A program made the translations under genes and the position numbers. The notes beneath the pieces are model-generated. The model made no database searches, was not told the DNA's origin, and saw nothing but the letters and a program-made list of their open reading frames with translations. 64,000 nt of DNA from Azospirillum isscasi (lineage in GTDB: Bacteria > Pseudomonadota > Alphaproteobacteria > Azospirillales > Azospirillaceae): NCBI RefSeq assembly GCF_030849505.1, contig NZ_JAUJFI010000005.1, positions 18,854-82,853 of the forward strand, given 5' to 3'. Shown piece after piece: positions 45,788 through 54,645 of this stretch. Position 1 is the first letter of the stretch. Every line of letters begins with the position of its first letter.

Positions 45788-46966
45788 ATGTTCTGCAAAC
45801 ACGATCTGGAACGGCTCCTGGCCGTCGACGCCGCGCCGGCGGTGTCCATCTTCCTGCCCACCCACATCGCCGGGCGCGACATCCGCCAGGACGTGATCCG
45901 GCTGCGGAACCTGATCTCGAAGGCCCAGGACGAGCTGTGCGAAAAGCACGGCCTGCGCCGGCCCGACGCGGAGGCGTTCCTGAAGCCGGCGTCCGACCTG
46001 CTGGAGCAGGGCGAGTTCTGGCGCCACATGGACCGCGGTCTGGCTGTCTTCCTGGCCAGGGGCGTGTCGGCCATTCACCGCGTGCCGGTGGAACTGCCGG
46101 AGGAGGTGACCATCAATTCCCGCTTCACGCTGCGGCCCCTGCTGCCGTTGCTGGCGGATGACGGGACCTTCATGATCCTGGCCGTCACCGCCGGGCGGGC
46201 CCGCCTCTTCTCCGCGACCCGCAACGGCATCGCGGAAGAGGACGCGGACCTGCCGCGGGGGGTGGCGGACATCGACGCCGAAACCGACTACGACCAGAAC
46301 AACCGGCACTCCGCGCCGCCCGCCCGCCACGCCGACCGCACGGACCGGGGCGGCATCTCCATGGTCAAGACGCACAGCTTCGGCGACGACCCGGAGGAGC
46401 TGCGCAAGGCTCATCTGATCGACTATGTCGGGCGGGTCGGCGCCCGCGCGCGCGATCATCTGAAGCCCTTCCACGGCCCGCTCGTCGTGGTCGCCGACGA
46501 GGAGATCCAGGGGCTCCTGCGCAAGGACACGCATCTGCACGGCCTGATGCAGGGCGGCGTCGTGACGAACCCCGACGCGCTGGAGGCGGAGGAACTGCGC
46601 CGCCGGGCCTATGCGGTGGTCAAGCCGATGTTCGAGTCGACCCGCCGGACGGCGGTGGAGCGCTTCAACGCCCTCTATGGCGACCGCAGCACGGCGGAGC
46701 GCACGACGACCCGGGCCGAAGAGGTGATGGTGGCGGCCCGCGAAGGGCGGGTCGGTGTCCTGCTGGTGGCCGAGAACGACAAGGTTTGGGGGCATTTCCG
46801 GGAGGATTATCACCGGGCCTTCCCCCTGCATCATGAGGCGGACGGCGCCATCGACCTCGTCGAGCATGCCGCCACGGAAACGCTGCTGCGGGGCGGGGAG
46901 GTGCATGTGGTGAGCAAGGCGGATTTGCCGTCCGGCGCCTCGGCCGCGGCGATCCTGCGCTTCTGA
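45788..46966 (+). CDS. baeRF-family (eRF1-like fold) protein
   Basis: 392 residues, soluble. The layout fits the bacterial/archaeal eRF1-related families: a first domain starting APAVSIFLPTHIAGRDIRQDVIRLRNLI, a middle RNase-H-like part PLLPLLADDGTFMILAVTAGRARLFSATRNGI (about 118-149), and a C-terminal ribosome-binding-like part with GPLVVVADEEIQGLL and GRVGVLLVAENDKVWGHF. These proteins are proposed to act on ribosomes without being termination factors; function is unproven. The EcfG-like promoter suggests stress induction, like the HPF gene. Confidence 0.75.
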   Translation: MFCKHDLERLLAVDAAPAVSIFLPTHIAGRDIRQDVIRLRNLISKAQDELCEKHGLRRPDAEAFLKPASDLLEQGEFWRHMDRGLAVFLARGVSAIHRVPVELPEEVTINSRFTLRPLLPLLADDGTFMILAVTAGRARLFSATRNGIAEEDADLPRGVADIDAETDYDQNNRHSAPPARHADRTDRGGISMVKTHSFGDDPEELRKAHLIDYVGRVGARARDHLKPFHGPLVVVADEEIQGLLRKDTHLHGLMQGGVVTNPDALEAEELRRRAYAVVKPMFESTRRTAVERFNALYGDRSTAERTTTRAEEVMVAAREGRVGVLLVAENDKVWGHFREDYHRAFPLHHEADGAIDLVEHAATETLLRGGEVHVVSKADLPSGASAAAILRF

Positions 46967-47040
46967 ACCCGGCTTTTCTGAAGGCATCAAAATCGGCGGG
47001 GCGGCGTCCGGGGGGCGTCGCCCCGACGTCGTTCAGGCCG

Positions 47041-47751
47041 TCAGTTGGAAGCCTTGTTCGGCTTTCCGGCGGGCGGTTTCCCGGCCCGGTAGATGTCCGC
47101 CGGGTCCCAGACGGCGCCATGACGCCGCCGCTTGCCCGTTCCGGTGCTTTCGGCCTTCACGCGGTGCTTGACGGCCTTCGCCACGACCTTGCCGTGTCCC
47201 ATGCCGTCGGAGGGGGCCGCGGTTCTCGACGGGACCGGGACGGCCAGCGCGATTCCGGCCCCGTGAAAGGCGCCCGGCAGAACGGCGTCGGGCGAGGGGG
47301 TGTCCTCCTCGTCCCGCGCGTCGCGGAGGTGCGGTGACAGGGAGCTGAGAAGCGAGAGCAGTTCGTCGCCCACGTCCTCCGGAGCGGCCCGCCAGAGGCG
47401 CAGCATCCGCGCCTCGCGGCGGCTGATGGCGCCGTCGCCGATCCGTGCTCCATCCGCGGCGGGCGCCTTTCCCGTCGCGGCCTGCGGGTCGTCGTAGCAA
47501 TCGAAGAAGAAGCTGACCGGAACGTCCAGTACCTGTCCCAGGCGGTAAAGCGTTCCGGCGGAAATGCGGTTCGAGCCGCGTTCGTATTTCTGGACCTGCT
47601 GAAACGTCAGCCCAATGGCCTCACCCAGCTTTTCCTGGCTCATGCCAAGCAAAGTGCGGCGCATGCGGACGCGCTGCCCCACATGTGCATCGACCGACCA
47701 GGATTCGGGCGAGCCGCGTCGCCCCCTTTTGCGCACCACTGGTTCGCTCAT
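47041..47751 (-). CDS. XRE-family transcriptional regulator
   Basis: 236 residues. An HTH_3 domain at about 24-80 (VGQRVRMRRTLLGMSQEKLGEAIGLTFQQVQKYERGSNRISAGTLYRLGQVLDV) is followed by the short VPVSFFFD seen in many alphaproteobacterial XRE proteins. A long low-complexity C-terminus ends in a Lys/Arg-rich stretch (KHRVKAESTGTGKRRRHG). Target genes unknown. ATG at 47751 chosen because upstream codons are AT-rich and unlike coding sequence here. Confidence 0.85.
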   Translation of the reverse strand: MSEPVVRKRGRRGSPESWSVDAHVGQRVRMRRTLLGMSQEKLGEAIGLTFQQVQKYERGSNRISAGTLYRLGQVLDVPVSFFFDCYDDPQAATGKAPAADGARIGDGAISRREARMLRLWRAAPEDVGDELLSLLSSLSPHLRDARDEEDTPSPDAVLPGAFHGAGIALAVPVPSRTAAPSDGMGHGKVVAKAVKHRVKAESTGTGKRRRHGAVWDPADIYRAGKPPAGKPNKASN

Positions 47752-48254
47752 GGACCTGGAACTCCAATGCTTACGAATAAATATGTAGGATTTGAGTATG
47801 TTGACCGGATTGTTCACACAGGCTTTGGCGTCAGGCAAGCGGAATCTCTGAAATTACTGCGCCGGAACCATGATTTGGATACACATAGTGGAGTATGGGT
47901 TTGAAATACGGGTTTTCAGGCGTCTTTCCGGTGCACGGATGATGAAGGCGCTGATTGCGGTGCTCCGCCCGCATCGCGCGTGCCGGTTGCGGCGTCCGGC
48001 GCCGTCGTGGCGTGGGAACAAATGGAATGTTGTCTCGCCGTTATGATATTTAATATTTCAAATTGTGGCGATCTGATCCGGCGGGGCGGTGTGGAAACAC
48101 TTTGATAATCAAATTCGGATAGGTCGCATGGAATAGAATTCGCGCCACAGGCCGCGCCGGGCCGGTGGTGCCGGGCCGGCGGGGCCGGTTGGCGGCGATG
48201 GTCGGCGGTGACGGTCCCCTGGCGCCGCCGGGTCGCAATCAAAGGATCAGGTCG
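47752..48254. promoter_or_regulatory. AT-rich divergent intergenic region
   Basis: 503 bp without a gene, clearly richer in A and T than its surroundings at 47760-47910 and 48020-48130. It contains the perfect palindrome TTTGAT-A-ATCAAA (48101-48113) and a T/A-rich run near 48045-48060. It should hold promoters for the XRE gene (minus) and the chemoreceptor (plus). Confidence 0.5.
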
Positions 48255-50693
48255 ATGCAGACAAGCAGTCTGGCGGGGCGCTTCAAGGTCGGAACCCGCA
48301 TTTATTTCGGTTTCCTCGTGGTGTTGCTGCTGCTGGCGGTGGTCGTCGCCATCGGCGTGCGGGGCCTCGGGGTGGCGCGGGACGGCTTCGAATCCTACGC
48401 GGCGGTGAGCAACCACTCGATCCAGGTCAGCGCCATCGACGGGCAGGTCGCCCAGATGCGCCGCCTCGTGGTCAACTTCAACAACTCCGGCGATCCGAAG
48501 GTGGCGGAGCAGGTGCGCGCCGTTCAGGCGACCCTCGCCAAGGACCTGCGGGGCGCCCTGGACGGGACGACCGGGGAGCGCCGCGTCCTGCTGGAGCGGA
48601 TGAACCAGCTCTTCGCCGGCTACATGACCGATTTCAACGCGCTGGTGGAGCTCCGCCAGCGCCGTGACCGCCTCTACGCCGAGCAGCTCGTCCCGGCGGG
48701 GGAGAAGGCGCGGGAAACCGTGTCGCAGCTCGTCTCAACCCTGATCGCCGACGGCGAGCACGAGGCGGCGGCCGGCGCCGGCCTCGCGCAGGAGCAGCTT
48801 CTGCTGGCGCGCCTAACCGCCTCGCGCTTCTTCACCAGCCCGAACGAGGCGATCATCGCCGAGGTGTCGGCGCGCAACGACGCCTTCGGCGAGTCCATCC
48901 GCCGGCTGACCGAGCGGCTGGGCAACCCGGCGCGCCGGGCGACGGCGCAGTCCGCCGACCAGCTCTCCGACCGCTACGTCGCCCTGTTCCGCGAAACCGC
49001 CGCCGTGATGCTGGAGAACGCCAAGCTGATCGACGCGATGGCCGCGCGCGGGGCGGAGTTCGCCGACCTGTCCGACCGCACCGTCGCGCTTGAGACCAAG
49101 GACCGCGACGGCGTCAAGGCCGATACCGAAACCAGCCTGGACCGCACCCTGTCGGCCAACATGGCGATCGCCGGCGGCGCCTTCCTGTTCGGCCTGCTGC
49201 TGGCCTGGGCGGTGGCGCGGTCCATCGTGAAGCCGGTCGTTTCGATGACCGAGACGATGACGAACCTGGCCGGCGGCGACCTGACGGTGACCATCCCGGC
49301 GCTCGCCAACCGCGACGAGATCGGGCAGATGGCCCAGGCGGTCCAGGTGTTCAAGGAGAACGCCATCCAGAAGAAGGCGATGGACGAGGCCGAGCGCGAG
49401 CGTCTGGAGGCGGAACGCCGCGCCGACGAGGCGCAGCGCGCCCGCGAGACGGCGATCGGCGAGGAGATCGCCGCGCTGATCGACGGCGTGTCCAAGGGCG
49501 ACCTGTCGCGCCGCCTCGACCTGACCGGCAAGGACGGCTTCTACAAGACCATGTCGGCGGGCATCAACCGCCTGACCGACACGGTGGAGGCGGTCATCGC
49601 CGACCTCGGCGCGGTGCTCAGCGCGCTCGCCCAGGGCGACCTCAACAAGCGGGTCGAGCGCGACTACCAGGGCGCCTTCCAGACGCTGAAGAGCGACGTC
49701 AACACCACCTCCGCCAAGCTGGGCGAGATCGTCGGCCAGATCCTGCGCGCCACCGACGCCATTTCCGGCGCCGCGTCCGAAGTCTCGCTGGGATCGAGCG
49801 ATCTGGCCGAGCGGACGGAGCAGCAGGCGTCCTCGCTGGAGGAGACGGCGGCGAGCATGGAGGAGCTGGGCGCCACCGTGCGCTCCAACGCCGACAACGC
49901 CCAGCGCGCCAACGGCATGGCCTCCGACGCCCGCACCGCCGCGGAGTCCGGCGGGACGGTGGCGGATTCGGCCATCGAGGCGATGAAGCGCATCGAGGAG
50001 GCGAGCCGCAAGATCACCGACATCATCGGGGTGATCGACGAGATCGCCTTCCAGACCAACCTGCTGGCGCTGAACGCGGCGGTCGAGGCGGCGCGGGCCG
50101 GCGATGCGGGGCGCGGCTTCGCGGTGGTGGCCCAGGAGGTGCGCAATCTCGCCCAGCGCTCCGCTCAGGCGTCCAAGGAGATCAAGGGCCTGATCCTGGA
50201 CAGCGACGCCCAGGTGAAGGACGGGGTGGAGCTGGTCAAGAAGGCCGGCGACGCGCTGGAGGGCATCGTGTCGGGCGTCCATCAGGTCGCCGGGCTGATC
50301 GCCGAGATGGCCTCCGCCTCCAGCGAGCAGGCGGCGGCGCTCGACGAGATCAACGCCACCGTCTCGCAGATGGACGAGATGACCCAGAAGAACGCCGCCC
50401 TGGTGGAGGAGACCACCGCGGCGGCCCAGTCGCTCGCCAACCAGGCGACCGACCTGCGGTCGCTGGTCAGCTTCTTCAAGCTGGACGCCTCGGCCTTCGC
50501 GGCGGCCCCCGCCGCGCATCATCACGGCGGAACGGGCCACGCCGCGGCGGCTCCGGCCCTGCGGCGCAGCATCGCCCCAACCAAGCCGGCGGTGCGCAAG
50601 GCGGCGGCTCCCGCCCGTTCGGCAGGGCCCAAGGCGGCGTCGGCCACCTTGCAGCGCGCCTCCGCCGATGAGGACGATTGGAAGGAGTTCTGA
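48255..50693 (+). CDS. Methyl-accepting chemotaxis protein
   Basis: 812 residues, inner membrane. TM1 at about 17-38 (FGFLVVLLLLAVVVAIGV), a periplasmic helical sensor domain of about 260 residues, TM2 at about 302-322 (MAIAGGAFLFGLLLAWAVARS), a HAMP domain, and a second HAMP-like unit (about 405-500, ALIDGVSKGDLSRRLDLTG). The signalling domain carries the conserved hairpin tip IDEIAFQTNLLALNAAVEAARAGDAGRGFAVVAQEVRNLAQRS. The C-terminus ends DEDDWKEF, possibly a tether for CheR/CheB. Ligand unknown. Start at 48255 has AAAGGATCAGG upstream. Confidence 0.95.
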   Translation: MQTSSLAGRFKVGTRIYFGFLVVLLLLAVVVAIGVRGLGVARDGFESYAAVSNHSIQVSAIDGQVAQMRRLVVNFNNSGDPKVAEQVRAVQATLAKDLRGALDGTTGERRVLLERMNQLFAGYMTDFNALVELRQRRDRLYAEQLVPAGEKARETVSQLVSTLIADGEHEAAAGAGLAQEQLLLARLTASRFFTSPNEAIIAEVSARNDAFGESIRRLTERLGNPARRATAQSADQLSDRYVALFRETAAVMLENAKLIDAMAARGAEFADLSDRTVALETKDRDGVKADTETSLDRTLSANMAIAGGAFLFGLLLAWAVARSIVKPVVSMTETMTNLAGGDLTVTIPALANRDEIGQMAQAVQVFKENAIQKKAMDEAERERLEAERRADEAQRARETAIGEEIAALIDGVSKGDLSRRLDLTGKDGFYKTMSAGINRLTDTVEAVIADLGAVLSALAQGDLNKRVERDYQGAFQTLKSDVNTTSAKLGEIVGQILRATDAISGAASEVSLGSSDLAERTEQQASSLEETAASMEELGATVRSNADNAQRANGMASDARTAAESGGTVADSAIEAMKRIEEASRKITDIIGVIDEIAFQTNLLALNAAVEAARAGDAGRGFAVVAQEVRNLAQRSAQASKEIKGLILDSDAQVKDGVELVKKAGDALEGIVSGVHQVAGLIAEMASASSEQAAALDEINATVSQMDEMTQKNAALVEETTAAAQSLANQATDLRSLVSFFKLDASAFAAAPAAHHHGGTGHAAAAPALRRSIAPTKPAVRKAAAPARSAGPKAASATLQRASADEDDWKEF

Positions 50694-50803
50694 GGTCTCC
50701 ACCGGCCACTCCTCGGCGGGGTGGCTTGAAAAACCGTGCGATGAAAATGGCGGCGCGGACGTTTGTCAGGGAAAGACACCTCACCGACCGGGAGTGACGA
50801 TCC

Positions 50804-51133
50804 ATGACCGCGCGCCGCCTTATCCCTCTGATTCTCGTGGGCGCCCTGTGGGCGGTTCCGGCGGGCGCCGCCGACACGCCGCCCCCGCCCGGCGCCGCCC
50901 CGCCGCCGGCCCAGCCGGGCGAACAGGCCCGGCAAGGGCTCGATCTGCTGATGAAGGCCCTGGAGGGCTGGGTGCGGCAGATGCCGATGTTCGCGGCTCC
51001 GGAAGTGACGCCGGAAGGCGACATCGTCATCCGCCGGCTCGACCGCAACCGTCCGGCGCCGTCCGAGCCCGCGCCGCAGAAACCCGAAACCAAGCCTGGG
51101 GCTGCGGCACCGGACGCCCCGACCGATCTGTGA
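50804..51133 (+). CDS. Small exported Pro-rich protein
   Basis: 109 residues. Signal peptide about 1-22 (RLIPLILVGALWAVPAGAA). The mature part begins with a Pro-rich stretch, has a central helix (EQARQGLDLLMKALEGWVRQMPMFA) and a short beta-like EVTPEGDIVIRRLDR, and ends in a Pro/Ala tail. No family recognised; likely periplasmic. It has its own Shine-Dalgarno-like GGGAGTGA near the ATG. Confidence 0.65.
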   Translation: MTARRLIPLILVGALWAVPAGAADTPPPPGAAPPPAQPGEQARQGLDLLMKALEGWVRQMPMFAAPEVTPEGDIVIRRLDRNRPAPSEPAPQKPETKPGAAAPDAPTDL

Positions 51134-51215
51134 GACGATCCCCCAAAGCCCGATACACCCCGTCACGCAGCGCCCCGGCGGGGATCGCAAGGCGCTGCGG
51201 AGCGCCCGAACAGGC

Positions 51216-51252
51216 TTAACGGTTCCTTAATTCATGGTTAAGAGTGGGTTAA
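51216..51252. promoter_or_regulatory. Array of overlapping CtrA-type sites
   Basis: TTAA at 51216, 51227, 51238 and 51249, each pair separated by exactly 7 bp, so three overlapping TTAA-N7-TTAA sites. This is the CtrA binding consensus of alphaproteobacteria. The flanking genes converge on this 196-bp gap, so the target is not obvious. Confidence 0.55.
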
Positions 51253-51329
51253 TGACCGTTTGCGGGCCGAACGGAGCCCGCATCGGCCCCGCTGCGTGAC
51301 GCGCTGTATCGGCCTTTCCGTCCTTCCGG

Positions 51330-51899
51330 TCAGCCGGCGTGCCAGGGGCCGCCGGGACGGGCGAAACCCTCCACCTGATCGCGGAGCTTCTGGATCTGGG
51401 ACGGGGTGAGCGTGAGGCCGAGTCGGGCGGCGAAGGCGGCGGCGAGGGCGCCGCGGGTCGGGCGCTCCCCCCGGTCGGCGAGGGACCGGTAGATCTCGAA
51501 GGCCGCGGCATAGCGCCGCAGAGCCTCCGGACGGCGGCGCAGTTGGGCGGCCTGCGCGGTGGCGGCGCCGTCCAGATGGGCTTCCAGGCGCCGGAGCGCG
51601 TCCGCCGCCGACAGGGCGGGCAGGGGGACGGGCGGGTCCGGTTCCCGCTCGGGCCTGCCGATGGCCGCCTTGGCGCGGTGCCGCCGCTGCCGCAGCCGGT
51701 CCTCGTTGCGCAGCCGCTCCGCATAGGCGGGGTCGCTGCGGCGCCGTTCGGTGCGCGCCCGGTTGGCGCGGGCGTTGCGCTCCTCGCGGTCCGCCTGGGC
51801 CAGCGGATCGCTGAGAAGGAAAGCCAGTTCCTCCGCGGTCAGGCGCAGGGCGCCGCCATCGTTTCCGGGAGCGTCGTCAGGGTCGTGTTCGGCAGTCAT
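51330..51899 (-). CDS. Hypothetical protein, 189 residues
   Basis: Not recognised. Soluble, highly charged. An Arg/Asp-rich helical part (about 35-75, ADREERNARANRARTERRRSDPAYAERLRNEDRLRQRRHRAK) is followed by helical segments and a C-terminal LTLTPSQIQKLRDQVEGFARPGG. It could bind nucleic acid through the basic helix, but no motif proves it. Codon use matches the genome. Confidence 0.6.
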   Translation of the reverse strand: MTAEHDPDDAPGNDGGALRLTAEELAFLLSDPLAQADREERNARANRARTERRRSDPAYAERLRNEDRLRQRRHRAKAAIGRPEREPDPPVPLPALSAADALRRLEAHLDGAATAQAAQLRRRPEALRRYAAAFEIYRSLADRGERPTRGALAAAFAARLGLTLTPSQIQKLRDQVEGFARPGGPWHAG

Positions 51900-51969
51900 G
51901 CCGAAAGCAACGTTTCAGCGGCCGCCTTCGATCCATACCACCAAAGAAGGTCACAAAAGGTGGCGCGGG

Positions 51970-52983
51970 TCAGGCCGCATGCCGGGTTTCCCGGCGATCC
52001 GGGCAGGGGCCGGTTTCGACCTGCACCGTCGCGTGGCCGATGCCGAAACGCCCGCGCAGCGTGTCCACCAGATCGTGCAGCACCGCGTCCCGGTCGGTTC
52101 CCGGAGGCACCACGGCGTGCATGGTCAGCAGGCGGCGCTCCGCGGTCAGGGACCAGACATGGACGTGGTGGATGTCGGTCACCGCCGGCACCGCCTCGTG
52201 CAGGGTGCGGCGCAGGTCGTCCACGTCGATGCCCACGGGCGTGCCCTCCACCAGGATGTGGGCGCTCTGCCGCACCACCTCCCAGGCGCCGCGCAGGATC
52301 AGCAGGGCGACCACGACCGACAGGATCGGGTCGATGGGCGTCCAGCCGGTGAGCAGGATGACGCCCGCCGCCACAACCGCCGCCACCGAGCCCAGCAGGT
52401 CGCCCAGCACATGCAGGGCGGCGCCGCGGACGTTCAGGTTCTCGCGGTCGCCGCGGTGCAGGATGAAGAAGCCCGCGAGGTTGCCCAGCCCGCCCAGGAC
52501 CGCCACGGCCATCATGGTGCCGCCCATGACCGGCTGCGGCTGCATCAGCCGCTGCGCCGCCTCCCACAGGATCCAGCCGGACAGCAGGAACAGGCTGAGG
52601 CCGTTGACAAAGGCGGCCAGCACCTGGAGCCGGTGATAGCCGAAGCTGCGCCGCCGGTCGGACGGTCGCCGCCCCAGCCGGAAGGCCAGCCACGCCAGCG
52701 CCAGGGCCGCCGCGTCGGTCAGCATGTGCCCGGCGTCGGCCAGCAGGGCCAGCGACCCCGACAGCAGGCCGCCCACCACCTCCACCACCATCAGGCTGGC
52801 GGTCATCAGCAGAACGAGCAGGATCCGCCGCTCGCTGTCCGCGGTCACCGCCGCGGCGTGGGAATGCCCGTGGTCATGTCCATGCCCATGCCCGCGGCCA
52901 TGCCCGTGATGATGGTGATGATCGTGATGATGGGCGCCGTCGCCCTGCGGTCCTTGCGTCACTGGCCTGCCCCTTGCCGACAT
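51970..52983 (-). CDS. Cation diffusion facilitator metal exporter (CzcD/ZitB-like)
   Basis: 337 residues, inner membrane. A His-rich N-terminus (about 17-42, with runs of H, HG and HD) probably collects zinc. Six TM segments follow. Zn site residues are in LLADAGHMLTDAAAL (about 79-93, HxxxD) and ALHVLGDLLGS (about 184-194, HxxxD). The cytoplasmic C-terminal domain starts near residue 245 and has VTDIHHVHVWSLTAER. It exports Zn2+ (possibly Co2+ or Cd2+) by proton antiport. No regulator adjoins. Confidence 0.92.
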   Translation of the reverse strand: MSARGRPVTQGPQGDGAHHHDHHHHHGHGRGHGHGHDHGHSHAAAVTADSERRILLVLLMTASLMVVEVVGGLLSGSLALLADAGHMLTDAAALALAWLAFRLGRRPSDRRRSFGYHRLQVLAAFVNGLSLFLLSGWILWEAAQRLMQPQPVMGGTMMAVAVLGGLGNLAGFFILHRGDRENLNVRGAALHVLGDLLGSVAAVVAAGVILLTGWTPIDPILSVVVALLILRGAWEVVRQSAHILVEGTPVGIDVDDLRRTLHEAVPAVTDIHHVHVWSLTAERRLLTMHAVVPPGTDRDAVLHDLVDTLRGRFGIGHATVQVETGPCPDRRETRHAA

Positions 52984-53148
52984 GCACGGAAACGGACGAG
53001 TCCGCACAGGATAGGACCGATGCCGCGCCGCCGTCACGGCGTTTCCGGTCACGGCGATTTCGCTGTCCATCGACACGGCGCCTCGTGCTAGAGAGTGCCC
53101 CCGACACGAGACCTCACTCAATTCACAGCAGACGGGACCCGGCCGGCC

Positions 53149-54612
53149 ATGACCCCCAGGCAAGCCCTCCAGCAGCGCCTCGCCGCGCTGGACGCGCATC
53201 TCCGTGCGGAAAACCCGAACCTTCTCCCGGTCATTCCGACCTTCCGCAATTTCGACCGGGTTCTGGTCCGGCTGGGCCTGCTGGGGCCGCACGAGTCGCT
53301 GACCACGCGCATTCCCTGGTGGCCGATGATCGCGGTGCTGGGCACCTTCTCCGCGGGCAAGTCGACCTTCCTCAACGGCTATCTCGGCGCGCCGCTTCAG
53401 AACACCGGCAACCAGGCGGTGGACGACAAGTTCACGGTGATCTGCCACGGGCCGGAAACCCGGCGGGAGGCCCTGCCGGGCACCGCGCTGAACGCCGACC
53501 CGCGCTTTCCCTTCTACCGGATCGCCGACGAGATCGAGAAGGTGGCGGCGGGCGAGGGCAAGCGCATCGACAACTATCTGCAACTGAAGACGCTGTCCGG
53601 CGACCGGGCGCGCGGCAAGATCTTCATCGATTCGCCGGGTTTCGACGCCGACGACCAGCGCCGTTCCGTCCTGCGGCTGGTCGACCACATCGTCGAGCTG
53701 TCCGACCTCGTGCTGGTCTTCTTCGACGGGCGCCACCCGGAGCCGGGGGCGATGCAGGACACGCTGAAGCATCTGGTGTCGAAGACGGTGGACCGCGCCG
53801 ACGCCCGCAAGGTCTGCTACATCCTGAACCAGATCGACACCACGGCGAAGGAAGACAATCTGGAGGCCGTGTTCGGCGCGTGGCAGCGCGCCATCGCCCA
53901 GGCCGGGCTGGTGTCGGGCCGCTTCTACGCGCTCTACGACAGCAAGTCGGCGGTGGCCATCGCCGACGACGCGGTGCGCGCCCGCTACGAGTCGCGGCGC
54001 GACGCCGACCTTGCCGAACTCCAGGTGCGCATCAACGAGGTGGAGGTCGCCCGCGCCTACCGCATCGTCGGCATGATCGACAGCCTGGTGAAGGAGTTGA
54101 AGGGCGAGATCGTGCCGCAGCTCGTCGCGGCGATGAAGCGCTGGCGCAAGCTGGTGCTGATCGGCGACGCCGTGTGGGCGGCGCTCCTGGCCGCTCTGTT
54201 CGGCGGCATCGCCAGCCTCGCCGGCGGGGACACGGTGTCGGCCTTCCTGTCCTGGCTGAGCCAGTCGCCGCCGGCCTGGGCCGGTGGCCTGCCGGTCGGG
54301 GTGCTGGTGGCGCTGGCGCTGCTGGCCGGCCTGTTCGGCGCCGGGCATTTCTGGCTGCGCTCCTTCCTGGCCCGCCGGGTCGCCCACAGCCTGCCGGAGC
54401 GTTTCGGCGACGTGGACCTGAACCTGCAGCAGGGCTTCCTGCGCAACACCCGCTTCTTCCGCTCGATCTTCCGCAAGAAGCCGGCGGGCTGGAGCGGCGG
54501 CGCCGAGAAGCGCATCTTCTCCATCCGCGAGGCGGTGGCGGAACATGTCCAGCGCATCAACGACCTGTTCACCGACCCCGCCGGGCGGCGCAACCGCGCC
54601 GCGGCGGAGTGA
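53149..54612 (+). CDS. Membrane-associated dynamin-like GTPase
   Basis: 487 residues. GTPase domain with G1 GTFSAGKST (about 65-73), G3 DSPGFDADD (about 161) and G4 NQID (about 225). Helical stalk-like regions follow. Two hydrophobic segments, about 339-362 (GDAVWAALLAALFGGIASLAGG) and 382-404 (VGVLVALALLAGLFGAGHFWL), anchor it. It resembles bacterial dynamin-like or EHD-like proteins that remodel or protect membranes; no second DLP partner is adjacent. The frame also opens at a GTG (53095); the ATG at 53149 is preferred. Confidence 0.78.
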   Translation: MTPRQALQQRLAALDAHLRAENPNLLPVIPTFRNFDRVLVRLGLLGPHESLTTRIPWWPMIAVLGTFSAGKSTFLNGYLGAPLQNTGNQAVDDKFTVICHGPETRREALPGTALNADPRFPFYRIADEIEKVAAGEGKRIDNYLQLKTLSGDRARGKIFIDSPGFDADDQRRSVLRLVDHIVELSDLVLVFFDGRHPEPGAMQDTLKHLVSKTVDRADARKVCYILNQIDTTAKEDNLEAVFGAWQRAIAQAGLVSGRFYALYDSKSAVAIADDAVRARYESRRDADLAELQVRINEVEVARAYRIVGMIDSLVKELKGEIVPQLVAAMKRWRKLVLIGDAVWAALLAALFGGIASLAGGDTVSAFLSWLSQSPPAWAGGLPVGVLVALALLAGLFGAGHFWLRSFLARRVAHSLPERFGDVDLNLQQGFLRNTRFFRSIFRKKPAGWSGGAEKRIFSIREAVAEHVQRINDLFTDPAGRRNRAAAE

Positions 54613-54645
54613 GCGGACGGCCGTAGGGCAGGGGGGAAACGGACG

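Noticed and set aside
47916..48416. Minus-strand frame upstream of the chemoreceptor
   Set aside because: It overlaps the chemoreceptor start and AT-rich regulatory DNA; the composition is not protein-like.
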